A program made the translations under genes and the position numbers. A stretch of 64,000 bases of DNA from Gigantopelta aegis (Eukaryota; Mollusca; Gastropoda; Neomphalida; Peltospiridae): the NCBI RefSeq assembly GCF_016097555.1, contig NC_054703.1, forward strand, positions 9,386,163 through 9,450,162, in the 5' to 3' direction. Every line of letters begins with the position of its first letter. Position 1 is the first letter of the stretch. Shown here one piece after another: positions 12,976 through 22,260 of the stretch. The notes below the pieces were generated by a model. That model worked only from the letters and a program-made list of their open reading frames with translations, was not told where the DNA came from and searched no databases.

Positions 12976-14079
12976 TATTACTTCCGTGATTACTACACTA
13001 GGATTAAAGTTTCAATATGTATGAACTTGCACTTTTTTATGATTACATATTAATCATTATTACAGCATCCTTCAATGTACATGCATCTTTAAAGTAATAA
13101 AGTTATTACCTACTAGCAATGTAAATAAAGTATGTAAGTTAGGAAAACATGTATACAAAATAACAAGAAGGCGTGAATCTATGGTTACTTAGTTTTAAAT
13201 AGAGTTCTGTACACATATTATCATATTTTCCGGAACTGTTTTATACCGACACCTTCCATTATGTCTGTAAATGGTTATATTATGTTATAACGTACATAAG
13301 CTTATGAAAACATGCCTATTAACCAAACCTCTTTGATATTCTTGGTAACAACTGAGGTAAGAGTACTAGTAGTTGGGTGCAGCACCGAACAAAGGGACTA
13401 TCCTAAGTTTGTATCCTTTTAACATGTTTTTTTTTTTTTTCTGGTGTCACCGGTAACAGTTGCGTCACGGCTCGAACTCGATCTATTGTTTTCTATATTT
13501 TCATTTCGGGCTAATGTTGCATTTCAAACCATTATTATAAGTAAATATTTTTTAAAACGTATCTATGTGTTCATCTATAATGTGTTTGGTGTTTGCTATG
13601 GTTTTTTTTATTTTTTTTTATTTTTTATTCAAATAAAACAACGACCAAAATAATATCGAAAGAAACTAGGAGTCAGCTACGCATTGCCTAATATGTTTCC
13701 TTTATTAAAAGTTGTGACGTTTTTTTTCCTGTGTGGGTTTTGTTTTATGGCTTTTTACCTGTCAAGTGAATCACTTAATTTACAAGTTGACTGAAATAAT
13801 TGATTTTTCAGAAGTCACGTGGCAAGAAAGTGCTGGAGCAAAATATTTTCTGAACCGGTAGAACACTAAAAAAAATATCCTATTTCTTTTAATCTTTCTT
13901 TTTTAATTCGTGGGTTATATCACTTTATGCCAGTGTTTACCTAAAATTGTAACGCTTGTAGTGATGCTTTGGAGGGAGGGGTTATATATGTTAAATAACT
14001 TATTGTTGTGTGTGGATTTGGCTGCCCAGTCAAGCTTACAGACAAGAGATTAAAGGTGTGCGCTGTCCGTCTGCAGTCA
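12976..14079. other. AT-rich intergenic DNA
   Basis: T-rich, with poly(T) runs at 13425-13440 and 13598-13628. No gene or repeat family recognised. Confidence 0.35.
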
Positions 14080-15973
14080 TTAAGACTAACAAAAGCCAAG
14101 AGCCTGGCACAGTAAAACCGATCGTATTCAACACTGTTTATGTATTGTTATGTTAAACTTTTTAATACTATTTTGATAATGGAGTCTTACCAGATGAATG
14201 GCATACCGGTATTATTAAACCAATTTTCAAAAACAAAGGAAGTTGGCTACATCCCGAAAATTACCGACAAATCACATTACTTTGCTGCTGTTCTACACTG
14301 TTCACACCTTTACTTAATAACCGTTTAAGTGTATTTATTGAGGAAAATAATACCATTAGTGAGGCCCAAACCGCATTCCGTAAAGGCTATTCAACGAAAG
14401 ACCATATTTTTTACAGTACATCATTTAATAGATATCTTGAAAAAAAAGGAAAAAGAAATTATATTGCACTTGTGTGGATTTTGAGAAAGCATTCGATACG
14501 GTACCTAGAATACAGCTTTGGCATAAACTACTACATAACCGGTAATTTTTTTAGAATTATCAATCAAATGTATCAAGGTCTTAAATCAATGATTGTCGTA
14601 AATAATCAGCAATATACTTTATTCCCATGTAACAACGGTATCCGTCAAGGTGAAAATGTATCCCCTATGCTATTCTCCCTGTATTTGAATGATTTAGAAG
14701 ATTATTTATCTAGCCATGGATGTGAAGGGGTTTTCCCTACAACAGACAACCAAGATCACCCAATAGATATTGCTTTACACATGCTTTGCTTGTTATATGC
14801 AGACGATACTGCCCTATTATCAACCTCTGCAGCAGACCTGCAACACACCTTAAATATGTTTTATCAATATTACAATAAATGGAAACTTAAAATAAACGGC
14901 AACAAAACGGAAATATTGATTTTTAACGGTAACACTAGAGATTATAAACACAATTTTAAAGATTGGAAATAATACATTAGAACATGTGAAATAATACAAA
15001 TACTTAGGAATTACTTTTACAAAGTTAAACAACTTTCGAGTTACACAGAATAGACTTAAACAACAGGCTACCAAGGCCATGCACTTTGTACTATCAAAAT
15101 CAAAGGACAACTATCTATCAACCGAATGTAAACTTAAAATGTTTGACTCAATGGTTCTGCCAGTTTTATTATATCGATGTGAAATATGGGGATATGAAAA
15201 AGTTGATTTATTTAATTCTGTACAAATACACTTTCTAAGACACATCATGCCCGTTAAGAACGCAACACCAATATTTATGCTTTATGGAGAGTTAGGGAGA
15301 ACGCCTGTCGAGTTAATTATATATAGAATAATGGTATGTTACTGAGCGCGACTGATACCAGGAAAACAATCAAAATTGTCTACTCATTTATACAAAATTA
15401 TGTTAAATGACAACCTTACTAACGGAACTAACTATAACTGGATTAATACTGTTAAAAACACACTGCATAACTTGGGAATGGGTGATATCTGGATAAGACA
15501 ATCTTTCATATCAGTAAATTGTCTCTCACAACAAATTAAACAAAGACAATGCGATCAGTATTTACAAACATGGAAAAATAACATATCACTGTCATCGAGA
15601 TGCAACACTTACCGATTATACAAAGAACAACTGTGGACAGCACTCTAAAATAAGTACTTGGATACCCGTATATTTGTATTAAATATCTGTATTATTACAT
15701 ACGCGACCAAGTATATATGGATGTGCGTGATAGTATACGTTTAATATATGTGTTTGTGTATGTATGTAATTACCATGTATTTACTGTCAACCATATTTGT
15801 ATTAAATATCTGTATTATTACGTGTGATAGTATATATATGTGTTTGTGTATGTATTGTAAAATGTATTTACTGTCAACCATGTCACGTGTATATAACCCC
15901 CCTATGTATTCCCCCCTTGTTGTGTAACGGCCCAAGTGTAAATAAAGTCTTGTCTTGTCTTGTCGTGTCTTGT
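14080..15973 (+). pseudogene. 5'-truncated non-LTR retrotransposon (reverse transcriptase)
   Basis: A reverse transcriptase of the CR1/Jockey/I-like group, read by moving between frames. In order: IFDNGVLPDEWH and KPIFKNKG (about 14150-14250), PENYRQITLL (14255), AFRKGYSTKDHIF (14370), FEKAFDTVPR (14480), NNGIRQG..SPMLFSLYLND (14630), the catalytic YADD (14795), and KLKINGNKTE (14885). The downstream thumb and C-terminal segments run to the stop near 15648. Frameshifts lie near 14210-14290, 14460-14545, 14960-15020 and 15340, so it cannot be active. No endonuclease domain is present, so it is 5' truncated. The 3' UTR has a local duplication of about 120 bp (15665-15875) and ends in AATAAAG followed by TCTTG pentamers at 15948-15973, a typical non-LTR microsatellite tail. 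Confidence 0.9.
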
Positions 15974-16016
15974 CAAATGATCATAGTTGACAACTCGGAC
16001 CTTTGATAACTGTAAA

Positions 16017-16297
16017 CTAGAGCAGTTCGGCGATTAAAGGGGCATGCTTTGGGTTCTTTTTAGCAACCTGGTGATTAACACGCATGTAATTATGTTGTCG
16101 TCTTGTTTTTGTGTGACACTGAACTACTATTGAATGATTTGGTAAACATCAAAAATAGTCATGATTGTAATCATGGTTACTGGGCAGTGACAATCATAAT
16201 CGATTACATTTTCCTTGACTAGAGCAGTTCGGCGATTAAAGGGGCATGCTTTGGTTTCTTTTAGCAGCCTGGTGATTAACACGCATGTAATTATGTT
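16017..16297. repeat. Direct repeats, period 202 bp
   Basis: A block of about 78 bp starting CTAGAGCAGTTCGGCGATTA and ending ACACGCATGTAATTATGTTG occurs at 16017 and again at 16219 with few differences. The spacer contains ATCATAATCGATTACATT, related to the 12.83-kb motif cluster. Confidence 0.88.
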
Positions 16298-16616
16298 GTG
16301 TCGTTAAATATCGAGGAAAAATAATATGTTTAAATATACATGTAATAAGTAAAGTTTGTTTTCTTTAACGATACTACTATAAGATTCCCCGCTATAAAAG
16401 TGGGACTATGTTACCCACATTTGCTTAATTAATTATTATGTACTAACGAAATATTACATCTAAACTCTAAATCTGACACCTTCGCCGAGGCAATTGTTCC
16501 TGAGGTGCATGGTCTAACGTTGAGCTACAAGATTGTGCACCGATTCATTAGATATTATTATTGAACACATTCTTATCACAACACAGCAATTGTCGAGTAT
16601 GAATATGGGCTGCATG
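16298..16616. other. AT-rich spacer before the large inverted repeat
   Basis: Nothing recognised. Confidence 0.35.
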
Positions 16617-17527
16617 AAGACGATTGTAGTGCCCACAAATGTCGCAACGACAACAAATGTCACAACGACCACACATGTCGCAATGCTACTGCCACAAATG
16701 TCCTAATCAACACAAATGTCACACGATCGACCACAAAAGTCACAAAGGTCTCACCCATAAATGTAACTCACAACAACAAATGGAATAATTTACATTGACG
16801 TTTTTCTAAATGTTGTGTTGCTTTTCTCGGCAGGATTACAGGATCTATTCTAACTGTAGCATCCCCTAAAATGTTTCATTATTAGCACCAACTTAGTGGT
16901 CTGAAAACTCGATATCAAATCAATATTACACTGAAAAAGCACTGTTGAATAAAATGACTCTCGTACTATGTTCAGCACCATATGAGTAATGTTAGTGTGA
17001 ACAAGACTATCATGTTCCGTCGAACTGCTATAAAGGCCACCTTTATTTAACAGCCAGACATCAATAAAGGACACTTCAAGCGCTACATTACGTATACTGA
17101 TGCGTCTATCTTAATCTGTATATAACGACCACATGCTAATAAAGTTGACTTTTTGTAAGTTCTTTGTTATATATAGAGGTTTACAGAAGACCTAGTAAGT
17201 TAGAAGAAAATGCGTGTCTAATCCATTTGTGAAAGCAATACAATATGTTTCAATCAATCAAATACTCAATGTTTACAGGGTCCCACGAACTGCGATGTCA
17301 TAATAGGGAAGAGTGGGACGTAGCTCAGCGAAAGAGCGCCCGACTGCGGTTAGAATGGTCCAAGGATCGACCCTCCTCATTGGACTCATTTAGTTATGAG
17401 TTTAAACCAGTGATCAATAACTAGTGCATCAAAGGACCGAGCTAAGTGCTATCGTATGAATGGTGCTATCATAAAAAAGCGTGTTGCTAAGATTAGCGAA
17501 CGTGGCGGGAACGTGTTTGACAGTGAT
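16617..17527. repeat. Large inverted repeat, left arm (~0.9 kb)
   Basis: Reverse complement of 18545-20137 in the same order of blocks: TGTAGTGCCCACAAATGTCG, GGATGC region with CATCCCCTAAAATG (16862), GCACTGTTGAATAAAATGA (16939), CTAATAAAGTTGACTTT (17133), TTTACAGAAGACCTAGTAAG (17180), GTTTCAATCAATCAAATACT (17250), a SINE (17313-17480) and GTTGCTAAGATTAGCGAACG (17481). Arms differ by substitutions and indels, so the structure is old. Confidence 0.88.
17313..17480 (+). mobile_element. tRNA-headed SINE, partial, inside left arm
   Basis: The head GGGACGTAGCTCAGCGAAAGAGCG resembles a tRNA A-box region and is followed by a B-box-like GGATCGACCC. The body contains GCATCAAAGGACCGAGCTAAGTGCT. The same SINE, reversed, sits at 18590-18757 in the other arm, so it was inserted before or together with formation of the inverted repeat. 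Confidence 0.75.
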
Positions 17528-17669
17528 TAATGTATTTCAGCAGTCTTGTAAAACAAACAGATTTTATTTTACCATTTTCATACACTATTTTAATGCAGTT
17601 AATAACAGTAATATCAGAACGGTCTAGTGTGAATCGTTTTATGATGCGTAAGGCAATGAAGTTGCAAAT

Positions 17670-17723
<54 letters not shown>

Positions 17724-18137
17724 ACTGCCGGCGGCAATCGGCAATGCCATCGAGATTGACGCGGAGTTTTTCATTCTCTTTAACACTTTTTGTTTTGGCG
17801 TGGAATAAATTTGATTTCTTTTTGTTTGTTTCTGTGGGTTTTTTGTTTTGTTTTGCGGTCTATGAACTCTGTTGACAGTTCATAACATGTGCATTCGAGG
17901 GATTAATCAAAATCTTATTCAGATTTACTTATAGTCCAGAGTTGAAAACATATTAACGGTAAAATTGTCGTGAACCGTATTTTTCTACATCAGTTTTGTT
18001 CCGTAAACATTTTCTTAATCGCAGGGGTTGTGTGTGTGTACATATATATCTATTTATCTACATATATGTGGTGATTTCTCTGCTGTAATAATATTTGTGT
18101 TTTACAAGACTACTAAAGTACATTAATTACTGGTTAG
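17528..18137. other. Left part of inverted-repeat spacer, with (CA)n
   Basis: AT-rich DNA including a 49-bp CA dinucleotide run at 17671-17719. A minus-strand ORF across it is open only by chance. Confidence 0.7.
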
Positions 18138-18531
18138 TAAAGTTTGTTTTATTTAACGACGCCGCTAGAGCACATTGATTTTTTATCTTATCATCGGCTA
18201 TTGGACGTCAAACATATGGTCATTCTGACACTGTTTTTTAGAGGAAATCCGCTGTCGCCACATAGGCTACTCTTTTTACGACAGGCAGCAAGGGATCTTT
18301 TATTTGCGCTTCCCACAGGCAGGATAGCACAAACCATGGCCTTTGTTGAACCAGTTATGGATCACTGGTCGGTGCAAGTGGTTTACATCTACCCACTGAG
18401 CCTTGCGGAGCACTCACTCAGGGTTTGGAGTTGGTATCTCGATTAAAAATCCCATGCCTCGACTGGGATCCGAACCCAGTACTTACCAGCCTGTAGACCG
18501 ATGGCCTGCCACGACGCCACCGAGGCCGGTC
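18138..18531 (-). mobile_element. Full-length SINE with target-site duplication
   Basis: The tail (AGTTTGTTTTATTTAACGAC) is at the left and the tRNA-like head (GGCCTCGGTGGCGTCGTGG on the minus strand, with B box GGTTCGGATCC) at the right. A 14-bp duplication TAATTACTGGTTAG flanks it at 18124-18137 and 18532-18545. The duplication ends exactly at the edge of the right inverted-repeat arm. Confidence 0.92.
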
Positions 18532-18589
18532 TAATTACTGGTTAGCTGCCGTTATATGTCAAACCCGTTGCCGCCATGTTGGCTACTCT

Positions 18590-18757
18590 TAGCAACAAGG
18601 GTTCTTTTATGATAGCACCATTCATACGACAGCACTTAGCACGGTCCTTTGATGCATCAGTTACTGATCACTGATTGAAACACTAAATAAATCCAATGAG
18701 GAGGATCGATCCGACGACCCACCGCACCATGAGCGGACACTCTTTCGCTGAGTTAGG
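18590..18757 (-). mobile_element. tRNA-headed SINE, partial, inside right arm
   Basis: Reverse complement of the SINE at 17313-17480, with B-box-like sequence and head ending at CTCTTTCGCTGAGTTAGGGA. Confidence 0.75.
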
Positions 18758-19028
18758 GAGCGTAACATAGTTCAGTGGTAGAGCGTCCGCTCATGGTGCG
18801 GTGGGTCATCGGATCGATCCATTAAGCTATTTCTCGTTCTAGCCAATGCTCCACAACTGGTGTAACAAAGGTCGTGGTATGTGCTATCCTGTCTATGGGA
18901 TAGTGCATACAAAACAAATCCCTTGCTGCTAATCATAATGGTCATTAACCATATGTCTAACGCCATATAACAGTAAAAGTCAAATGTGTCAAGTGCGTCG
19001 TTAAATAAAACATCTCTCTCTCTCTCTC
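18758..19028 (+). mobile_element. SINE copy, plus orientation
   Basis: Head AGTTCAGTGGTAGAGCGTCC with GGATCGATCC B box, body GGTCGTGGTATGTGCTATCC and CCATATGTCTAACGCCATAT, tail AAGTGCGTCGTTAAATAAAA followed by a CT run. It interrupts the right inverted-repeat arm. Confidence 0.88.
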
Positions 19029-19509
19029 ATTTCGTAGGACACTGTATACATTCAGTATTTGATTAATTGAAACATATTTTATTGCTTTAACAAATCAATT
19101 AGACACATATAATGTTTTCTATCTTACTAGGTCTTCTGTAAACCTCTATATAACAAAGAACTTACAAAAGTCAACTTTATTAGCAGGTGGTCGTTATATA
19201 CATATTAAAATAGATGCATTGGTATACGTAAGGTAGCGCTTGAAGTACCCGTTATTGATGTGTGACTTTTATAGCAGTTCGACCGAACATGACAGTCTTG
19301 TTCACACTAACGTTACTTCATTTTATTCAACAGTGCTTTTTCACAGTGTAATATTGATTTGATATGGAGTTTTCAGACCACTAAGTTGGTGCTAATAATT
19401 GAACATTTTAGGGGATGCTACAGTGGGAATAGATCCTGTAATCCTGCCGAGCAAGGGACACTATATTTGAGCTAAAGATATAACCCCAAAAGGACAAAAC
19501 AATTTGTGG

Positions 19510-20050
19510 TTGATGAGTTGCGTCATTTGACGTTGTGACATTTGTGGCGTTCAGCGTTGTGACAGTTGTGGTTGAGACCACTGCGACATTTGTGGTCGAT
19601 CGTGTGACATTTGTGGTTGATGAGTTGCGTCATTTGACGTTGTGACATTTGTGGCGTTCAGCGTTGTGACATTTGCGGTTGAGACCATTGCGACATTTGT
19701 GGTCGATCGTGTGACATTTGTGGTTGATGAGTTGCGTCCTTTGACGTTGTGACATTTGTGGCGTTCAGCGATGTGACATTTGTGGTTGAGACCATTGCGA
19801 CATTTGTGGTCGATCGTTTGACATTTGTGGTTGATGAGTTGCGTCATTTGACGTTGTGACATGTGTGGCGTTCAGCGTTGTGACAGTTGTGGTTGAGACC
19901 ATTGCGACATTTGTGGTCGATCGTGTGGCATTTGTGGTTGATGAGTTGCTTCATTTGATGTTGTGACATTTGTGGCGTTCAGCGTTGTGACATTTGTGGT
20001 TGAGACCTTTGCGACATTTGTGGTCGATCGTGTGACATGTGTGGTCAATT
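19510..20050. repeat. 107-bp tandem array, five copies
   Basis: TTGATGAGTTGCGTCATTTG starts at 19510, 19617, 19724, 19831 and 19938, a constant period of 107 bp. Each unit holds about four spaced GACATTTGTGG words. The period is not a multiple of three, so the minus-strand His-Lys-Cys ORFs across it are incidental. The left arm has the same GACATTTGTGG words but no array. Confidence 0.95.
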
Positions 20051-20137
20051 AGGACATGTGTGGCAGTAACATTGCGACACTTGTGGTCGTTGTGACATTT
20101 GTTGTCGTTGCGACCTTTGTGGGCACTACAGACGATT

Positions 20138-20443
20138 TCTAATCGTGTGAAACGTATCTCGGACACAAGCAACCTGATGAAGGTTTGCAACAATTTGATT
20201 TGCCGTTTAAGCTCGATTTCGTAGAGCCTGCTTACGGATGAATCGATCCTGTACTCCTGTCGTTGACCTGTGATGACGTGAACGGGGTCGATCGTCAACA
20301 TTTTGGGTTTGTTGGTACCTGATCCATAGTCTGCCAGTCACTGACTTCGAAACATTGAAGGTGTTGGCCACTGCACGGTGACTTCTGCCTGGCTACAGCA
20401 TGCCAATAGCCCGTAGACGTTCATCGCGTTGCATACGCCGCAT
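20138..20443 (-). pseudogene. Tc1-like transposase, N-terminal remnant
   Basis: The minus-strand frame starts MRRMQRDERLRAIGML, then HRAVANTFNVSKSVTGRLW and RYQQTQNVDDRPRSR, a helix-turn-helix region of the Tc1/mariner type with the usual QQT..V.DRPRSG-like linker. A stop interrupts the frame at about 20393 and another follows ALRNRA. The catalytic domain is gone: the frame meets the outer edge of the large inverted repeat. A terminal inverted-repeat candidate for the same element, TACACTCTTCAAAAAAGTAG on the minus strand, lies upstream at 20687-20711. Confidence 0.8.
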
Positions 20444-20501
20444 CGCAACAAAATAAAAAGGATTGACAGAAATAATATTCCACAGTGATTAATCGACCTA
20501 C

Positions 20502-21124
20502 CTGGAAATTGTCAAAATCGAGTATGATGCCTCACGCACATGTACGGGGCATCTCCGTGATGCACGTGTAAATTATGGAATGTGTGTCGGTGTGTTGATA
20601 AACAGACCTGAACGTTTGTTTCTAGGATGTTTGTGGTCAAGACGTATGTTCGGTCTAATAGTTGATATTAACATTAATATTTCAGGTTCCCCTACTTTTT
20701 TGAAGAGTGTATTTAGGCGATAACTATGTTGTATTTGACCAGTTGCGGACGGTCATGCTGGCTATACAGTCACAAATTGAGTTTTAACGACGACGCGGAG
20801 CAGAGACGGTAATATGGATATTTTCTCCTTTATAACCAGCATGATCGTCCGAAAAAGTAAAATAGAACATACTTATCCTAATTATAATTAAATAAATGCA
20901 CTTTCTTGTTCGAGATGAACGCAGCATTAAGAAAAACCTGGTAACTGCTATCGTGTTTGAAGTCTTCCGCCGTATACAATAATTATAGCGCAAGCAGATT
21001 AAAAACTTTTTCTTTTTTTTTACGTTTAAAGCAACTGTTGCTCCTATTATCGTTTGTGTATTTTACTGTTGTATTTACGAGAATACCATACATTATAACC
21101 GATTTCATTTATTCCTAATACACA
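20502..21124. repeat. Dispersed 0.62-kb repeat, copy 1 of 2
   Basis: Nearly identical by eye to 42976-43603. It contains the 5' untranslated part and terminal repeat of the Tc1-like element, followed by sequence beyond that terminus. An internal inverted pair GCGGACGGTCATGCTGG / CCAGCATGATCGTCCG (20746-20766 and 20836-20852) could fold with a loop of about 70 bases. Confidence 0.93.
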
Positions 21125-21466
21125 TCACGACAACTGGTGCATGATAACGACGAATCATAATTCAGAATATTAACCGTTATGCGTTCCCGCATTCCTATCA
21201 GCGTCACACACGTCATACAAACGTTTATAAACAGCATTTAAGTTACACAATTAAGAGGGGCACGCATTTTAATTCTGAAGAAGATTTACTGTTGGTATTT
21301 TAAAAGTAAGTGCATCCAACTAAACAGGAGAAGTAGCGTATCGATATGTAAATAGGCTACTGGGGAATCCCCCAAATGTCCGACAGGTACATGATCGTTA
21401 TACTGTCGCAAGTGGATTTCATTTCGCGTTATATGCAGAGTGAATTAGAATTATTCTTATAACAAG
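21125..21466. other. Unassigned sequence
   Basis: Nothing recognised apart from a short GGGGAATCCCCC palindrome at 21363. Confidence 0.35.
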
Positions 21467-21925
21467 CCACCGCAATTCAGGCTTTAAACGACTCCAGTTT
21501 TGAACTAAGACGCACACCGTATATGACCGGCGAGCCACCACAATTCAGGCTTTAAACGACTCCAGTTTTGAACTAAGACGCACACAGTATATGACCGGCG
21601 AGCCTCCGCAATTCGGGCTTTAAACGACTCCAGTTTTGAATTAAGACGCACACAGTATATGACCGGCGAGCCATCGCAATTCAGGCTTTAAACGACTCCA
21701 GTTTTGAACTAAGACGCACACAGTATATGACCGGCAAGCCACCGCAATTCAGGCTTTAAACGACTCCAGTTTTGAACTAAGACGCACACAGTATATGACC
21801 GGCGAGCCACCGCAATTCAGGCTTTAAACGACTCCAGTTTTTAACTAAGACACACAGTATATGACCGGCGAGCCACCGCAGTTCAGGCTTTAAACGACTC
21901 CGGTTTTGAACTGAGACGCATGCTG
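21467..21925. repeat. 68-bp tandem array, seven copies
   Basis: GCTTTAAACGACTCCAGTTT begins at 21481, 21549, 21617, 21685, 21753 and 21821 (period 68) and at 21887 (66). Units also contain GACGCACACAGTATATGACC and GGCGAGCCACCGCAATTCAG. Copies are highly alike, which suggests recent expansion. Confidence 0.96.
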
Positions 21926-22260
21926 TATATGACAGCTCTGTCACATTTGACAAAAAACACCAAAATCGACAACTTACAAGCGCAAAAATGCATACGCCTT
22001 CGTGCACAAGTGCGCGACCTCTCTTTTCCGAGAATACTATCAAACATCACTGTAACGTAATATAACGTAATTCTTATATACATTAATGACTGGTATTCAT
22101 GAGATACATTCACATGGAAATATGCCCAGTTATCATCAGTAATCGAGTTGCATTCGTAATCGAAAAATTCAGTAACTTCCTTAGAGTAAGACACACAAAC
22201 AGGGTAGACGTTCTACAATCAGGTAAGTCTGGTGTGTTGTCTATCGGTACACCTGGTATT
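21926..22260. other. Spacer between 68-bp array and degenerate ORF
   Basis: Nothing recognised beyond short ORFs that run into the array. Confidence 0.35.

Larger units (their letters stand above)
18545..20137. repeat. Large inverted repeat, right arm (~1.6 kb)
   Basis: Counterpart of 16617-17527. It is longer for two visible reasons: a SINE inserted at 18758-19028 and expansion of a 107-bp unit at 19510-20050. Outer edge GGGCACTACAGACGATTTC mirrors GACGATTGTAGTGCCC of the left arm. Confidence 0.88.

Noticed and set aside
17313..17390. A genuine tRNA gene
   Set aside because: The A- and B-box-like sequences are there, but no full cloverleaf or anticodon arm could be formed by eye, and the body continues as a SINE present elsewhere in the window.
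19551..20301. Minus-strand His-Lys-Cys-rich ORFs, zinc-finger-like at first sight
   Set aside because: They follow a 107-bp tandem repeat whose period is not a multiple of three and lack conserved C2H2 spacing.
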